A stretch of DNA of 37,852 bases from IMG/VR virus record IMGVR_UViG_3300006919_000152, positions 1 to 37,852 of that record; one strand, given 5' to 3'. Under the pieces are notes generated by a model. The model was not told the DNA's origin and did not search any database. It was given only the letters and a program-made list of their open reading frames with translations. Of the stretch, positions 14,492 through 24,814 are shown in pieces. Source of the DNA: a virus. The translations under genes and the position numbers were made by a program. The first letter of the stretch is position 1. Each line of letters opens with the position of its first letter.

Positions 14492-16366
14492 TTATTGCGC
14501 TGTTAGGAACCTTTCAACATCAAAGTACAATGTTGTGTTAGCAATAGCCATATTTGAAACTGTTATATTACCTGTTATAGTTACAACGTTACTAGCGCCA
14601 TCAAAAAAGTAAGTTTGCCCAGGCACATTTCTTTGCGCCGAAGAAAGTATAATATTGTTACTTCCACTAGTAGCTAATTTTCTTGTAACAACAGGTGCGG
14701 TTGAAAAATCTATATCTATGCCTCTTACTGTCATGCCAGCAGATATATTACCTATTTCCGTCATGCCTAACTCTGTTCCAACTTTGCTATCAGTAGCAGT
14801 AGTAGATATTTGAGTTGGCGTTACCTCAACATTACTTATTGATACATCCATACCTGTAGCTGCTTTTATTTGCTGAGCGCCATGCGCAAGTATTTTTACG
14901 TTTGAATCTGATTTTAAAGCATCTACTTGTTGTATGTCAAAAGTAATGTTACCTACTTGAGCTGTTACTCTACCATTACGATCTATAGCAGTAACAAGAT
15001 TATTATTTGAATCAACACCTGCTACTTCAACATCTGGGACTGTTTTACTATTTATTGTAGTTGAATAAGTAGTTTCAGAAATACTTTGTAAAGTTTTTGT
15101 TGTTAAATAATTAGATATTGTTGCTGTTGCTGATGAAGTATTAGTACCAGTACCTGTTCTATACTGATCTAAAGTCATACCTGTTGATAGGTTAGCAATA
15201 TTTGTTATTGGCCATCTGTAAAAAACAGAACTACTACTAGTGTCTTCACCGGTAATTGCAGATGCAGCACTTGAAAATGTAACTAAAGTAACAGCGCATA
15301 AATCATTTACCGTTGGAGTTCTACTTATAGAAAAAGTTCTACCAGTTAATGCCGTACATGTAATAGAAAAAGAAGCTGTAATACTTCCACCAGTAGAAAC
15401 AGTTAAAGTGTCTGCACCTGAAGTACTATCGGTATAATGAGGCGTCATACCATTAAATGGTGGGGTGAAAGTTACTGTAACACCATCACTAACAGTGTCT
15501 AACAAACTCATTTCCAACTCGTTAACGTTATCATTGTCTGGATTAACATCAGTAACTAGTGTATGTATAGACGCGGCTATACCAGTACAAGTTATTTTAT
15601 CTCCAACTTCAACTATTTTTCTATCTGTAGTGTCTTGATCAAGTACCATTCTATTAACACCACTTACAGCCCCGTTTACAGTACCAGTACTAGTAGCATA
15701 TCTAGAAGGAGCTATACAACTTAATGATAATGTTTTTGCAGTATCTTGATGTAATATTTTTGTAATAACATTTGAGTCAGATCCTGTTGATTCGTTTAAA
15801 TTTAAAGAACCATCTAAAAATTTAGCTTCTACAAAAGGTGCATGTACAGTTTTTATATTAGCAACTGTATGTGCTGTTATAGTTATTGTATACTTTAAAA
15901 GTGCGTTATGGTCACTATCATAAGCAATTTTAGGAAATTTAACACTAAAAGTAGAATTATTGGTTAGTTCAATTATCTTTAGATTTGGCCTTGTAATAGA
16001 AAAAGTTTTTGTATCAAAATTATAATAATGAATAGCTATACTTTCTCCTACTACTTCATTGTGAACTTCTACACTATAATAACCACCAGCATCTCCTGTT
16101 AAAGTAAAATATTTAGTTTCACCTAAATAATTTATATCTCTTGTGTCAAAAGTAATAGCGTTTATTTTTCTTTCAACATATCCAAATCTAGCAATGTGAT
16201 CAGCATCAGACATTAACTTGCCATTAGCCATAAAATGAAAACCTTTTGGCGCTTGTTTACCGTCTTTAAATTTTAACAACCCACCAGTAAATCCGCCGCT
16301 ATAAGAAGAGCCAGATGAACCTGATGAGCCTGATGAACCTGAAGAACCGCCGTATCCGTTTGCCAT
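14492..16366 (-). CDS. Tail fibre / virion adhesin-like protein
   Basis: 624 residues, Thr/Ser/Asn/Val rich, beta throughout. Residues 5-25 are a Gly-Ser-Ser repeat linker. Next is a short conserved-looking segment (APKGFHFMANGKLMSDADH), which I recall from the N-termini of many marine phage proteins. The remainder is a series of Ig-like or beta-sandwich stretches, including segments of the style VGDKITCTGI and SAGMTVRGI, similar to modules in the connector protein. It ends in a strand-rich LYFDVERFLTAQ. This composition fits a trimeric fibre or surface structural protein. No enzymatic (depolymerase) motif is apparent. It begins one base after the upstream stop. Confidence 0.55.
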   Translation of the reverse strand: MANGYGGSSGSSGSSGSSGSSYSGGFTGGLLKFKDGKQAPKGFHFMANGKLMSDADHIARFGYVERKINAITFDTRDINYLGETKYFTLTGDAGGYYSVEVHNEVVGESIAIHYYNFDTKTFSITRPNLKIIELTNNSTFSVKFPKIAYDSDHNALLKYTITITAHTVANIKTVHAPFVEAKFLDGSLNLNESTGSDSNVITKILHQDTAKTLSLSCIAPSRYATSTGTVNGAVSGVNRMVLDQDTTDRKIVEVGDKITCTGIAASIHTLVTDVNPDNDNVNELEMSLLDTVSDGVTVTFTPPFNGMTPHYTDSTSGADTLTVSTGGSITASFSITCTALTGRTFSISRTPTVNDLCAVTLVTFSSAASAITGEDTSSSSVFYRWPITNIANLSTGMTLDQYRTGTGTNTSSATATISNYLTTKTLQSISETTYSTTINSKTVPDVEVAGVDSNNNLVTAIDRNGRVTAQVGNITFDIQQVDALKSDSNVKILAHGAQQIKAATGMDVSISNVEVTPTQISTTATDSKVGTELGMTEIGNISAGMTVRGIDIDFSTAPVVTRKLATSGSNNIILSSAQRNVPGQTYFFDGASNVVTITGNITVSNMAIANTTLYFDVERFLTAQ

Positions 16367-16367
16367 T

Positions 16368-16745
16368 TTATTTACTATTTATTGTTACTTCACTACCAAC
16401 TGAAAAAAGCTCAGCTTTTGTTTTAGAATTATTTTTAAAAGTTGCTTCTGCATAATACCCGTTTACATCACCATCCATTTGGTTATATTTAGAAAACATT
16501 AAAAAATCGTCTTTGCTAGGAACATAAGGATTTACAAACAAAGAGTCATCTACATCTAAGATTGTATCATTATCTTCTTTTGTAATTCGCCTTAATATAC
16601 CAACTAGCTTATTAATACCTGTGTTTTGGTTTTCAAAATCAGTAACTCCACTTACTTGCTGAGTTGTAGATGTTGCGTAAATCATATCACCAACTTGAAG
16701 TGAAGTATTTAAATTTTTAATATTACTTATAAGTATTGATATCAT
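16368..16745 (-). CDS. Small structural-region protein, unknown
   Basis: 125 residues, no signal peptide or membrane helix. It opens with ISILISNIKNLNTSLQVGDMIYATS, where the LQVGDMIYA segment resembles the start of the small beta-barrel modules in neighbouring structural proteins. It then has an acidic middle (EDNDTILDVDDS) and a beta-rich end (YYAEATFKNNSKTKAELFSVGSEV). Its ATG overlaps the stop of the 2233-residue gene (ATGA), and its stop is one base from the fibre-like gene, so it is probably a minor tail component or accessory of these two. Function not recognised. Confidence 0.6.
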   Translation of the reverse strand: MISILISNIKNLNTSLQVGDMIYATSTTQQVSGVTDFENQNTGINKLVGILRRITKEDNDTILDVDDSLFVNPYVPSKDDFLMFSKYNQMDGDVNGYYAEATFKNNSKTKAELFSVGSEVTINSK

Positions 16746-19700
16746 CTTCTAGTTCTATAATTAATTTTTCTTTGTTGTTCTTTCAACCTTAATAGCTCTA
16801 ACTCTTCTTCACTCGCGGACTCTACACGACTATCTTCTTCGATGCTTCTTGATTGTATAGCCTCTTCTAAAGCTTTTTCCTCAGCTTGTTTTGCTTCAAC
16901 TCCTGATTCGTCTCTATTTAAACGTGTTTCATCTACAACGGTATCATCAATAATATCTGTTGAAGTTTCAGTTACAATAGGTTTGTCTGTTTTAATATCT
17001 ATTGTTATTTCTGTTGAAATATCTGTATTAACATCTGTTGTATTATTTGTTACTGGCTCAAAAGATGGTGTTTCCGGCGGTAAATCTAATACTATAGGGT
17101 TTGCTTTTTCAATTTCAACATCACTAACTTGAGCTATACCTTGAAAAGTAAAATCAGAAGTATCTGCTTTATCTAAGTTTATATTTATATCTCTATTTAT
17201 ATTATTAAACCATTTACCTTCTTTTTCTAAAAACTCGCTAATATAACCAGTTTCTTTATCTGTAACAATATCACCAACATACCAGCCAAGTTTATCTGAT
17301 AAGTTGTAATACTCTTGATCATTATATTCAGTGTCCGGTTGAAAATCTAACTGTTTAGTTTCAACTGAAAATTTATCTACTTTAGATTGACTACCTTCAT
17401 AATTTAAAGTGTTAAAAGCTTTTATAACACCAGGATTATCGTTAAGTACAACGCTAATAGAAGATTCTGTAAATTGATTATAAAAAGTATTTCTATCTGC
17501 ATTGTCAACATGATGTATAAATAAATTACCTTGGTTAAAAGTGTAATAATCATTAGCCATGCTAATAGCATTTTCTGGTGTAAACGATTTAAAACTAACC
17601 CATCCTTTTATATTTTCTTTATATGTAATAGTTGTATTTATACCGTTTCCTTTTAAAGTTAAATTATATTGATCTTTTTTATCATCGTAACTACCTATAG
17701 CTATATCAGTTATCTTTAAATTATCTCTAAACCAATCGTTCATACCAGCATCTGATATAGGCGTTAAACCATCCATTGATAATCTTAAAACTTTACCTCT
17801 AACTTTATCTGTAAAATAAGCTCTATAATTTTCTGAAGCAAAAGATTCAGGATTTGTTGATATACCAAACTCACCTGAAAAAGGTATTGTTTGCCCTAAA
17901 ACATTTTCTGTTGCTGTTAAGTTGGTATTACCATCTGCATTAAATACAGCATCTTTATTTGCTAATATTTTTAAAACTTTATCTTCGCATAACGTTACTA
18001 AATCAGAGTTTCGTGAGTGTAATTTCTGTATACTTCCATATATAGGATTTACATCTTTAGTTATTTTTTCCGCTGCAATAAACTGATTTAAATTATTAAC
18101 ACCAGACACTGAATTATATATACCAGAATATATTAAACCGTATTTTCTGTGCTCTTCTTCATAATCATGTTCTAATGTTGTAGATACTTTAACTCCATTT
18201 GTTATAAACGGTAAATTAAAATTATCTCTAATTCTATTAGATTCAACACCATTACCAAAAGAAAAACAATTATGCCAAGTTAATCTATGGTTTCCATTGT
18301 ACAAACCAGGATCAATTGCAACAGTATTACCGTTTGTGAATATACTAGTAATAGCAACATTAAGTTCTAAACCATCAGGTCTTACAAAATGATAAAATGG
18401 ACCACCACCTGGATATGTACCTGTTGTTACAAAACTTGCTCCTAAAGCACCAACATTTTCAAGCGTTACAGCTGCTACTCCATTTACCTGGCCATAACCA
18501 ACAACTTTAGAATTTTCATCATAGCCATTAATAAAAGATCCAATAGGAAAAGCATCTTGTATATTTGCTGTGTTAAGACTAATAGGTATAGCGCTAGTAG
18601 CCTCATAATATACGTCTAACTCTTTTATTTCTTTAGGCTCTGTTTCAAATATAGCTGGGTTTTCAGATAATATTTCTTCTGGCTCTATGTATTCAATAAA
18701 CTCTAAGTTATATCCAACAGCTGTAACAGCACCAATATCTCTACCGTTCAAATGACCCATTGTGTTAATGTTAAACTCAGAATTATCGCTATAACCATTC
18801 ATACCAACTTGCACAAATGTAATATTTTCACCGTTTTTAGGCTTATTATTACCAATAGCAAGTTGATGTTCTTGCTGAGTTTTTAACGCTGTTTTATAAC
18901 CACCAAGATACAAAGCATAGTGTGTTGTAGTTCCGCTAACAGGAAGAGGTTCTATATATCTTATTGCTAAAAACTCATTAGAAACTCCAGTACCACCTAA
19001 ATCTGTTACTGCTTGAGTAGCTGATACTGTGTTTGTATAACTACTAAACGCCATACCAACTTTAAGTGTATTACCAGCGCTATCTATTAAATTATTTACA
19101 AATATTTTTAAATCACTAGAAACATTACTACCTGACGCGGTATCAGTACCAGTTGAACCATTTTCATCACAAAGCGCAAGAGTTACATTAGCCCCGGTAG
19201 AATTAGGTATTACACCATCAGTAAATGGATTCCAATTACCACTGTAACTTGGAGATATATTTGATAACACCCAGTTGCTACTAAAATTAAAAGATAAAGC
19301 TTCAGCCATAGACATACCTACAGAACCTTCAATATATGTATTATCTGCAGTTCCACTTAAAACTACTCCAGTTTCGGCATCGCTAGTTATAATACCACGA
19401 GAATCTTTATCCTTACTTCCCTGATTACTTCTATCACGACCAGTTTTAACAGTGCTATGTCTAAAAACTTTTTTATTTGAATTAGTACCACCAATTGTAT
19501 ACACTGTTTCTGTAGGATCTTCTTTCCACCTAAAACTAACACCAACATTAAGATTTTGAATAAAATTAAACTCACTTTCGTGATAATCGTTTGTAGTATT
19601 ATTTAAACCAGGCTGCCAGCCAAAGTTAAAAAACCCAGTGGTATCGTTATCTTGGTTAGCACCCATTATACCACCAAAAGCAATATCCATTTTATGTACT

Positions 19701-22700
19701 CCATTACTTTCATTATCTACAACTCCATCTCCTGTTCTAGTGTTAAAACCAAGTCCCATATCAATATCTTGTACAGAACTAGTAAAATTACTATTTGGAT
19801 TTGTTGTGTTGTTTCCATTATCCCAAGGTGATCTCCAACCTGTAGCATTATCTTCGTACCTACCTATATTGTTCCATGCAAGATTATCAAATCCATCGTA
19901 AGAAGTACCGGCATATGGGCCGTTATCAACAAACCAAACTTGAGTGTCTGTAGGATCATCATAAAAATTAATAGGCATTGCGTAACGCTCTAGCATAGCT
20001 TGAACATTTACAACATCTGCTGTTGTGCTTACAGCTAGATTTGCCATTGTGACTTGGTCAAACCTAAAATTATGTGTATGACCGCATCCAGATCGACTAC
20101 CTACGACTTCTCCGTTTTCATAATCAAAGTTATCATCAGGATTACCTTTACTACCAAAACCAAACTCTTGATCCCAATTAGTTTTAGCAGCCCAGTGTTG
20201 GCCGTGGTACTGCACACCTATAGGACTATCTATAAAGTTATTAGCTGGATCGTCATTGTAATTACCAGCATTAGCAACAGGTTTTAAGTGCGCTAAAAAT
20301 GGCCAATTTTTTGATGGACGTATAGTAAAAGTATTACTACCAATTTTATTTTTTATATCACCTTCATTCCAATTAACGTAATTCCAGTATGACTGAACAA
20401 GATTTATACCAAACTCGTCTCCTAAGTTGTGATTAAAAAATCCTTTTGCATATCTTCTAAAAAATAAAGCGTGTGCAGCAAATTCTCTAAAAGTATAAAA
20501 ACCCCAAAGAGCTAATTCTTGTGACGATCTAATAATATCATAATCAATTTCATCCCAAGCAGTTGTAGCCATACCATCTACTAAGAAATCACCAACATCC
20601 TCTGTATGCATTTTAATATGATCTTCATGCATGTAGTATATTTTTCTAGAGTTTAATACTCTAAAATCTAATCCTTCTAAAAATGATTTACCTATATTAG
20701 CTTTAAATACTTCATCTTCATATATTTTTACAAAAAATCTACCATCAAACTTAGGACTATTTTCTACTTCATATTTATATATATTTGTAGTAATTGCAGT
20801 TCTAATTTTAGTTGGACTGTTTCCAGCAGGATCATTAGTTATAAAGTTTACGTCATCACCAAGATTACGATCTAGTTGTACGTAGTACTTAGCATTTCCT
20901 AATGTAATACCTGAACCTCCAGAGTTACCTCTTTCATCAAAGTCATGTTCTATAGATATTATTCTATACCTATCAGAACGTTGTTTAGTTTGAGCATCTT
21001 CCCACTCTATGTATAACTGACCGTCTCTGTACTCATCTAAATTCATAGCTGTAGTACCAAAAAAGCCTTGGTAGTTCATTTCAAAAGCATCTCTTCCTTG
21101 TACAGGCCCAGCGCCAAGACTACCACTACCAAGTCCATATATATTTCTTTGACCACTATGAATTACCGAGTTAGATAACGATCTTTTTGTTTTTATATAA
21201 TCTGGAGCTTCATTTTCTATTGCAATAACTTTATATCTTGCAGCGGCTGTAACTAAAGTATCAGTATCTGAACCTTTTTTAAGAATTAAAAATGTATCTA
21301 TATCTATTTTATTTCTATCTGATGAAGGAAAAGCTAGCCAAATATTACCATCTTCAGCATCGTAAAAACGATCCATAGCCATATTGTAATATTCTCCAGA
21401 AGTTTCTTTAACGTATATTTTGTAGTATTTTAAATCATCATTGTCAGGTGGACTACCATTAAAACCAACAGTAAATCTACTATATTTATCAGCTTTATCT
21501 TTGCCTACTCTTTCAGTTCCAGACTCATTAGATATAACTGGAGTTTCTCTACCATATGCGTCACCAAAAACTACACCTATTTGATATTCTCTTAATGACT
21601 TTATTGATTTACTAGACTCTGATAATCTAGTACTAACATCAAGACCAAGATAAGTATCAAAAATAGTTTCTTCATATTGCCTATCTGTATGTACTTTAAA
21701 TTGAGGAACATATTTGCTACTACCTATATTTAAATTATAATTTTGAATATAGTTACCATATACTATTCTACTGCCAGTTATGTCTTGAGCTAAAGCTATT
21801 CTTGGTACATTGTCATATGGTCTTAACAATTGATTTGAAGGCACCACGCTATTAATTGTTTCTTTTTCAATTACAAAAGCAGCATTAGTGTTTAATATAG
21901 AGTTCCACGTATTACTACCGCCATTAGGCGCATAATCATCTGGTCTAATAGTATCTACTACATATATAATTGGAGATGGTTCATCTTTAAATAATACATC
22001 TATAGATACAACATCTTTTGGTGTTTTTAAATCAACAAGATTATATAAATTAGCTTTAACAAGTCTATTTGTCATACCTAAGTTATAACCTTTTCTAGGG
22101 TGATAATCAAAAGCGCCAGGTTGAAAAGCTACTTGTGTAAATGGTGCAAATGTAGAATATTCACCATCTTCATATTTATATCTATAAGAAAATCTAGGAA
22201 ATTTAAATTCGAAAAGTTTTTCAGTATCATCAAACAAATCAACAACATATTTTAATTCTGTTTGACCATCATCTACAACAGGTGGATTTCCATCTATAGA
22301 TAATACTTTTACTTTTATTATTGTTCCGCCAGTAGTAGAATCAACAAAGTTTTGGTTAGTTTGCCAAGTAGGTAAAGTAACACCTGTTGGCACAGTAGAC
22401 GGTGGAGGCGGGTAAAGATCTTCAATAACTCCTTTTATAACATAATCTGTTACTGGTAAACCAGGTGGAGAGCCGTCGTCATCAAAAGGTTTAAAAACAA
22501 TTTTTGTACCAACTTTTATATTATTAAAAGGTGAAGATGTTTGGTTTAATAGTGGATCTGTTTGCCAACCAGTAAGTCCATCACTAGAGTTTATACCACC
22601 AATAGAAACTAAATTACCAGTACTATCTATAGCTTCTTCTATAGCTATATTAAAAGTATTATTATCTTCTAAAGTAGTTATATCAATAAAATTTGTTCTT

Positions 22701-23443
22701 AAAGTTGTATTGGTAGACCCTGAGGATGCTACAGGGCCTCTAAAAGATGATGCGTTATTAGCTGCGTTAATCACTGGTTGTGTCAATGTAATAACACCTG
22801 TATATAACAGATTAGGATCTCTAGAAGTTTCAGTTCTCATTTTTAAAGAACTTATCGGACCTCTTTTAATAACAGTAATGTGCTTTGTTTCTACTTCTGG
22901 AGCATTTACAGTTCCTACATTTAAACCTTGACTTTCGTTAATTAAAAGTGTTTGAGTGACAGCATCTGGAGTACCTTGAGCACATCGTTCTATATTAATT
23001 TTTTTAGGCTCTGTTTTATTGTCTGTCCAGAACAACATGCCATCAATAATATTTATACCAGTAACTAAAGTATCAGAAGAAAATTGCAAAACATTTTTAA
23101 AATCTACAAAAATAGGTATAGCTACAGAATCATTTCTTTTATAGCTAAATATATAATTTGTATTAGGAGACCACACTAAATAATATAATGTATCAATTTT
23201 TTCATCTGAAACAGCACCAATAGTAACAGCGGGTTGAGGTATTTGAAAACTAGTAATAGAATTACCGTTTTTAATTTTTATTTCTCTATTACCTAATATA
23301 TTTTGAACCGTGCCAACATCAGAATCTTCTGAAGTTGATACTTGTATATTCATAGCATCTCTATACTCTCCATTAGGAACAAGTCTTTCATCAAGATCTT
23401 TGTTCATTTTACCTTTGGTAAACTGGTGTTTAATCTCTGGCAT
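16742..23443 (-). CDS. Very large tail protein (nozzle/stabilisation-like), putative
   Basis: 2233 residues. The N-terminus (residues 4-35, FTKGKMNKDLDERLVPNGEYRDAMN in two motif halves) is of a type I recognise from large structural proteins of uncultured marine phages. These open a repeated-strand propeller-like region, as in tail nozzle and stabilisation proteins. The body is beta-rich with many Asn/Gly/Thr turns. Near residues 1850-2000 further propeller-like blades occur, such as YFTDKVRGKVLRLSMDGL and NLTLKGNGINTTITYKENI. The last 130 residues change character: Thr/Asp/Ile low complexity, then a charged helix ending NYRTRR. This is among the longest genes in the window and follows the two connector genes, the place of the distal tail. 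It could also be a host-binding protein. Confidence 0.6.
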   Translation of the reverse strand: MPEIKHQFTKGKMNKDLDERLVPNGEYRDAMNIQVSTSEDSDVGTVQNILGNREIKIKNGNSITSFQIPQPAVTIGAVSDEKIDTLYYLVWSPNTNYIFSYKRNDSVAIPIFVDFKNVLQFSSDTLVTGINIIDGMLFWTDNKTEPKKINIERCAQGTPDAVTQTLLINESQGLNVGTVNAPEVETKHITVIKRGPISSLKMRTETSRDPNLLYTGVITLTQPVINAANNASSFRGPVASSGSTNTTLRTNFIDITTLEDNNTFNIAIEEAIDSTGNLVSIGGINSSDGLTGWQTDPLLNQTSSPFNNIKVGTKIVFKPFDDDGSPPGLPVTDYVIKGVIEDLYPPPPSTVPTGVTLPTWQTNQNFVDSTTGGTIIKVKVLSIDGNPPVVDDGQTELKYVVDLFDDTEKLFEFKFPRFSYRYKYEDGEYSTFAPFTQVAFQPGAFDYHPRKGYNLGMTNRLVKANLYNLVDLKTPKDVVSIDVLFKDEPSPIIYVVDTIRPDDYAPNGGSNTWNSILNTNAAFVIEKETINSVVPSNQLLRPYDNVPRIALAQDITGSRIVYGNYIQNYNLNIGSSKYVPQFKVHTDRQYEETIFDTYLGLDVSTRLSESSKSIKSLREYQIGVVFGDAYGRETPVISNESGTERVGKDKADKYSRFTVGFNGSPPDNDDLKYYKIYVKETSGEYYNMAMDRFYDAEDGNIWLAFPSSDRNKIDIDTFLILKKGSDTDTLVTAAARYKVIAIENEAPDYIKTKRSLSNSVIHSGQRNIYGLGSGSLGAGPVQGRDAFEMNYQGFFGTTAMNLDEYRDGQLYIEWEDAQTKQRSDRYRIISIEHDFDERGNSGGSGITLGNAKYYVQLDRNLGDDVNFITNDPAGNSPTKIRTAITTNIYKYEVENSPKFDGRFFVKIYEDEVFKANIGKSFLEGLDFRVLNSRKIYYMHEDHIKMHTEDVGDFLVDGMATTAWDEIDYDIIRSSQELALWGFYTFREFAAHALFFRRYAKGFFNHNLGDEFGINLVQSYWNYVNWNEGDIKNKIGSNTFTIRPSKNWPFLAHLKPVANAGNYNDDPANNFIDSPIGVQYHGQHWAAKTNWDQEFGFGSKGNPDDNFDYENGEVVGSRSGCGHTHNFRFDQVTMANLAVSTTADVVNVQAMLERYAMPINFYDDPTDTQVWFVDNGPYAGTSYDGFDNLAWNNIGRYEDNATGWRSPWDNGNNTTNPNSNFTSSVQDIDMGLGFNTRTGDGVVDNESNGVHKMDIAFGGIMGANQDNDTTGFFNFGWQPGLNNTTNDYHESEFNFIQNLNVGVSFRWKEDPTETVYTIGGTNSNKKVFRHSTVKTGRDRSNQGSKDKDSRGIITSDAETGVVLSGTADNTYIEGSVGMSMAEALSFNFSSNWVLSNISPSYSGNWNPFTDGVIPNSTGANVTLALCDENGSTGTDTASGSNVSSDLKIFVNNLIDSAGNTLKVGMAFSSYTNTVSATQAVTDLGGTGVSNEFLAIRYIEPLPVSGTTTHYALYLGGYKTALKTQQEHQLAIGNNKPKNGENITFVQVGMNGYSDNSEFNINTMGHLNGRDIGAVTAVGYNLEFIEYIEPEEILSENPAIFETEPKEIKELDVYYEATSAIPISLNTANIQDAFPIGSFINGYDENSKVVGYGQVNGVAAVTLENVGALGASFVTTGTYPGGGPFYHFVRPDGLELNVAITSIFTNGNTVAIDPGLYNGNHRLTWHNCFSFGNGVESNRIRDNFNLPFITNGVKVSTTLEHDYEEEHRKYGLIYSGIYNSVSGVNNLNQFIAAEKITKDVNPIYGSIQKLHSRNSDLVTLCEDKVLKILANKDAVFNADGNTNLTATENVLGQTIPFSGEFGISTNPESFASENYRAYFTDKVRGKVLRLSMDGLTPISDAGMNDWFRDNLKITDIAIGSYDDKKDQYNLTLKGNGINTTITYKENIKGWVSFKSFTPENAISMANDYYTFNQGNLFIHHVDNADRNTFYNQFTESSISVVLNDNPGVIKAFNTLNYEGSQSKVDKFSVETKQLDFQPDTEYNDQEYYNLSDKLGWYVGDIVTDKETGYISEFLEKEGKWFNNINRDININLDKADTSDFTFQGIAQVSDVEIEKANPIVLDLPPETPSFEPVTNNTTDVNTDISTEITIDIKTDKPIVTETSTDIIDDTVVDETRLNRDESGVEAKQAEEKALEEAIQSRSIEEDSRVESASEEELELLRLKEQQRKINYRTRR

Positions 23444-23446
23444 ATA

Positions 23447-24811
23447 CTAGTGTTTTATCCACTTAGATTTTCCTCTAAGCACTTGAGTTAATTCTTTTAT
23501 ATTTAAATTTGATAATCTTAATTTTGCAGTTCTTACAGCTGCAAATCTTTCTCTTTTAAGTCTTTGTATTATTTGTTCTGAAATATTAATTCTTCCTGAT
23601 AATATTGCGTAAGAAATATATTTGTACATAGCTTCTTCTGCAAACTTATGAACCCGCATCTCACCTTCAGTCCCAAGACTATCACTTATATAATCTAATA
23701 TCACAGTTTTTCCTGAAACATTAGAGCTAAAATGTATTTTTCCGTTAACATCGTCTATATAAAAAGATCCATTAACTTGAGCGTTTTCAGGATCTAAACC
23801 ATATCTTCTACCACTATCCGGCCAATAAGTATCATCATCTTCGTAGTCTTCGTAGTTGTTATTTTCAGACGGTACGTTTGATTTATAACTAGACCAAGTG
23901 TCAGTATCTTTTAAATCTGGTGATACAAAAGTAATTTCACCGCCAGATGTTACCGCTGTATCTGGTAATTGATCTACAACTATTGTAGTTGTATAAACAT
24001 TTGTTACAACAGTACCTATTGGAAAGTTATCGTGAGAAACTATCATGCCAACTTTAATATCAGCTATTTCAGACTCAGTGCCTGTTATTTTATAATCTAT
24101 TGTATTCCAAGACAAGTTTTCAACTATAAAAGATTCTTTTTGTGGTAATATTAAAGAGCCATCTGTTTTTGTAAAAGTTAACGTTGTACCAGCATTACTT
24201 TCTGAAGGAAACTGGTCTAAAATAGTAACATTACCAGTGCTAATACTTGTAAATTCTTTACCAATTGTTATTGTTGTAATACCACCAGAATTAGAAGTAG
24301 CTGAAACTATACAGCCAGCTGGTATGTAAGGACCAGTTACATTCATACCAACTAATATATCTTTATATTCTTTATCTAAAACTATATTTTCAGATGTTTC
24401 AACTAAAGTACCTACTGCTTGTAATTTAAAGTTTCCATCATCATCTTGTAATGGATTAGAAGCTGGATTTGAAGTGTCATTAGTTAAATACAAAGGACGT
24501 TTAATACCAGATGAATCTACGCATGACAATTTTGTATAGCTAATATAATCTTGCGGCAATACCATTTGCAAAGTAGCTGGAACTGTTATTTCTTGTGATT
24601 TTTCAGATTTAAATGTATCAAAAGATAATTCAGCTAAAGCCCTTTGAGCGTGAAAAGCCACATCTAATCTTTTTGCTTTTGGAATAATTTTATCTTCACC
24701 AACATATATAAACATAAATTGATTTATAATATCTGTTAAAGAAATAAATTGATAATTACCATAATTATTTCCATCGTAATATTGTTGAGGAGTATTGCTT
24801 AGTGTTGGCAT
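23447..24811 (-). CDS. Head-tail connector / tail protein with two inserted beta modules
   Basis: 454 residues. The N-terminus (YGNYQFISLTDIINQFM and VGEDKIIPKAKRLDVAFHAQRALAELSFDTFK) and the C-terminal helices (KFAEEAMYKYISYAILSGR, LRLSNLNIKELTQVLRGKSK) are conserved-looking and helical, as in podovirus connector/gatekeeper proteins. Between them sit two related beta modules of about 50 residues, one starting DILVGMNV near residue 151 and the other DIKVGMIV near 251, exactly 100 residues apart. It starts three bases after the stop of the other connector gene and ends three bases before the 2233-residue tail gene. It terminates with TAG, showing that TAG is a stop here. Confidence 0.6.
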   Translation of the reverse strand: MPTLSNTPQQYYDGNNYGNYQFISLTDIINQFMFIYVGEDKIIPKAKRLDVAFHAQRALAELSFDTFKSEKSQEITVPATLQMVLPQDYISYTKLSCVDSSGIKRPLYLTNDTSNPASNPLQDDDGNFKLQAVGTLVETSENIVLDKEYKDILVGMNVTGPYIPAGCIVSATSNSGGITTITIGKEFTSISTGNVTILDQFPSESNAGTTLTFTKTDGSLILPQKESFIVENLSWNTIDYKITGTESEIADIKVGMIVSHDNFPIGTVVTNVYTTTIVVDQLPDTAVTSGGEITFVSPDLKDTDTWSSYKSNVPSENNNYEDYEDDDTYWPDSGRRYGLDPENAQVNGSFYIDDVNGKIHFSSNVSGKTVILDYISDSLGTEGEMRVHKFAEEAMYKYISYAILSGRINISEQIIQRLKRERFAAVRTAKLRLSNLNIKELTQVLRGKSKWIKH

Positions 24812-24814
24812 TTA

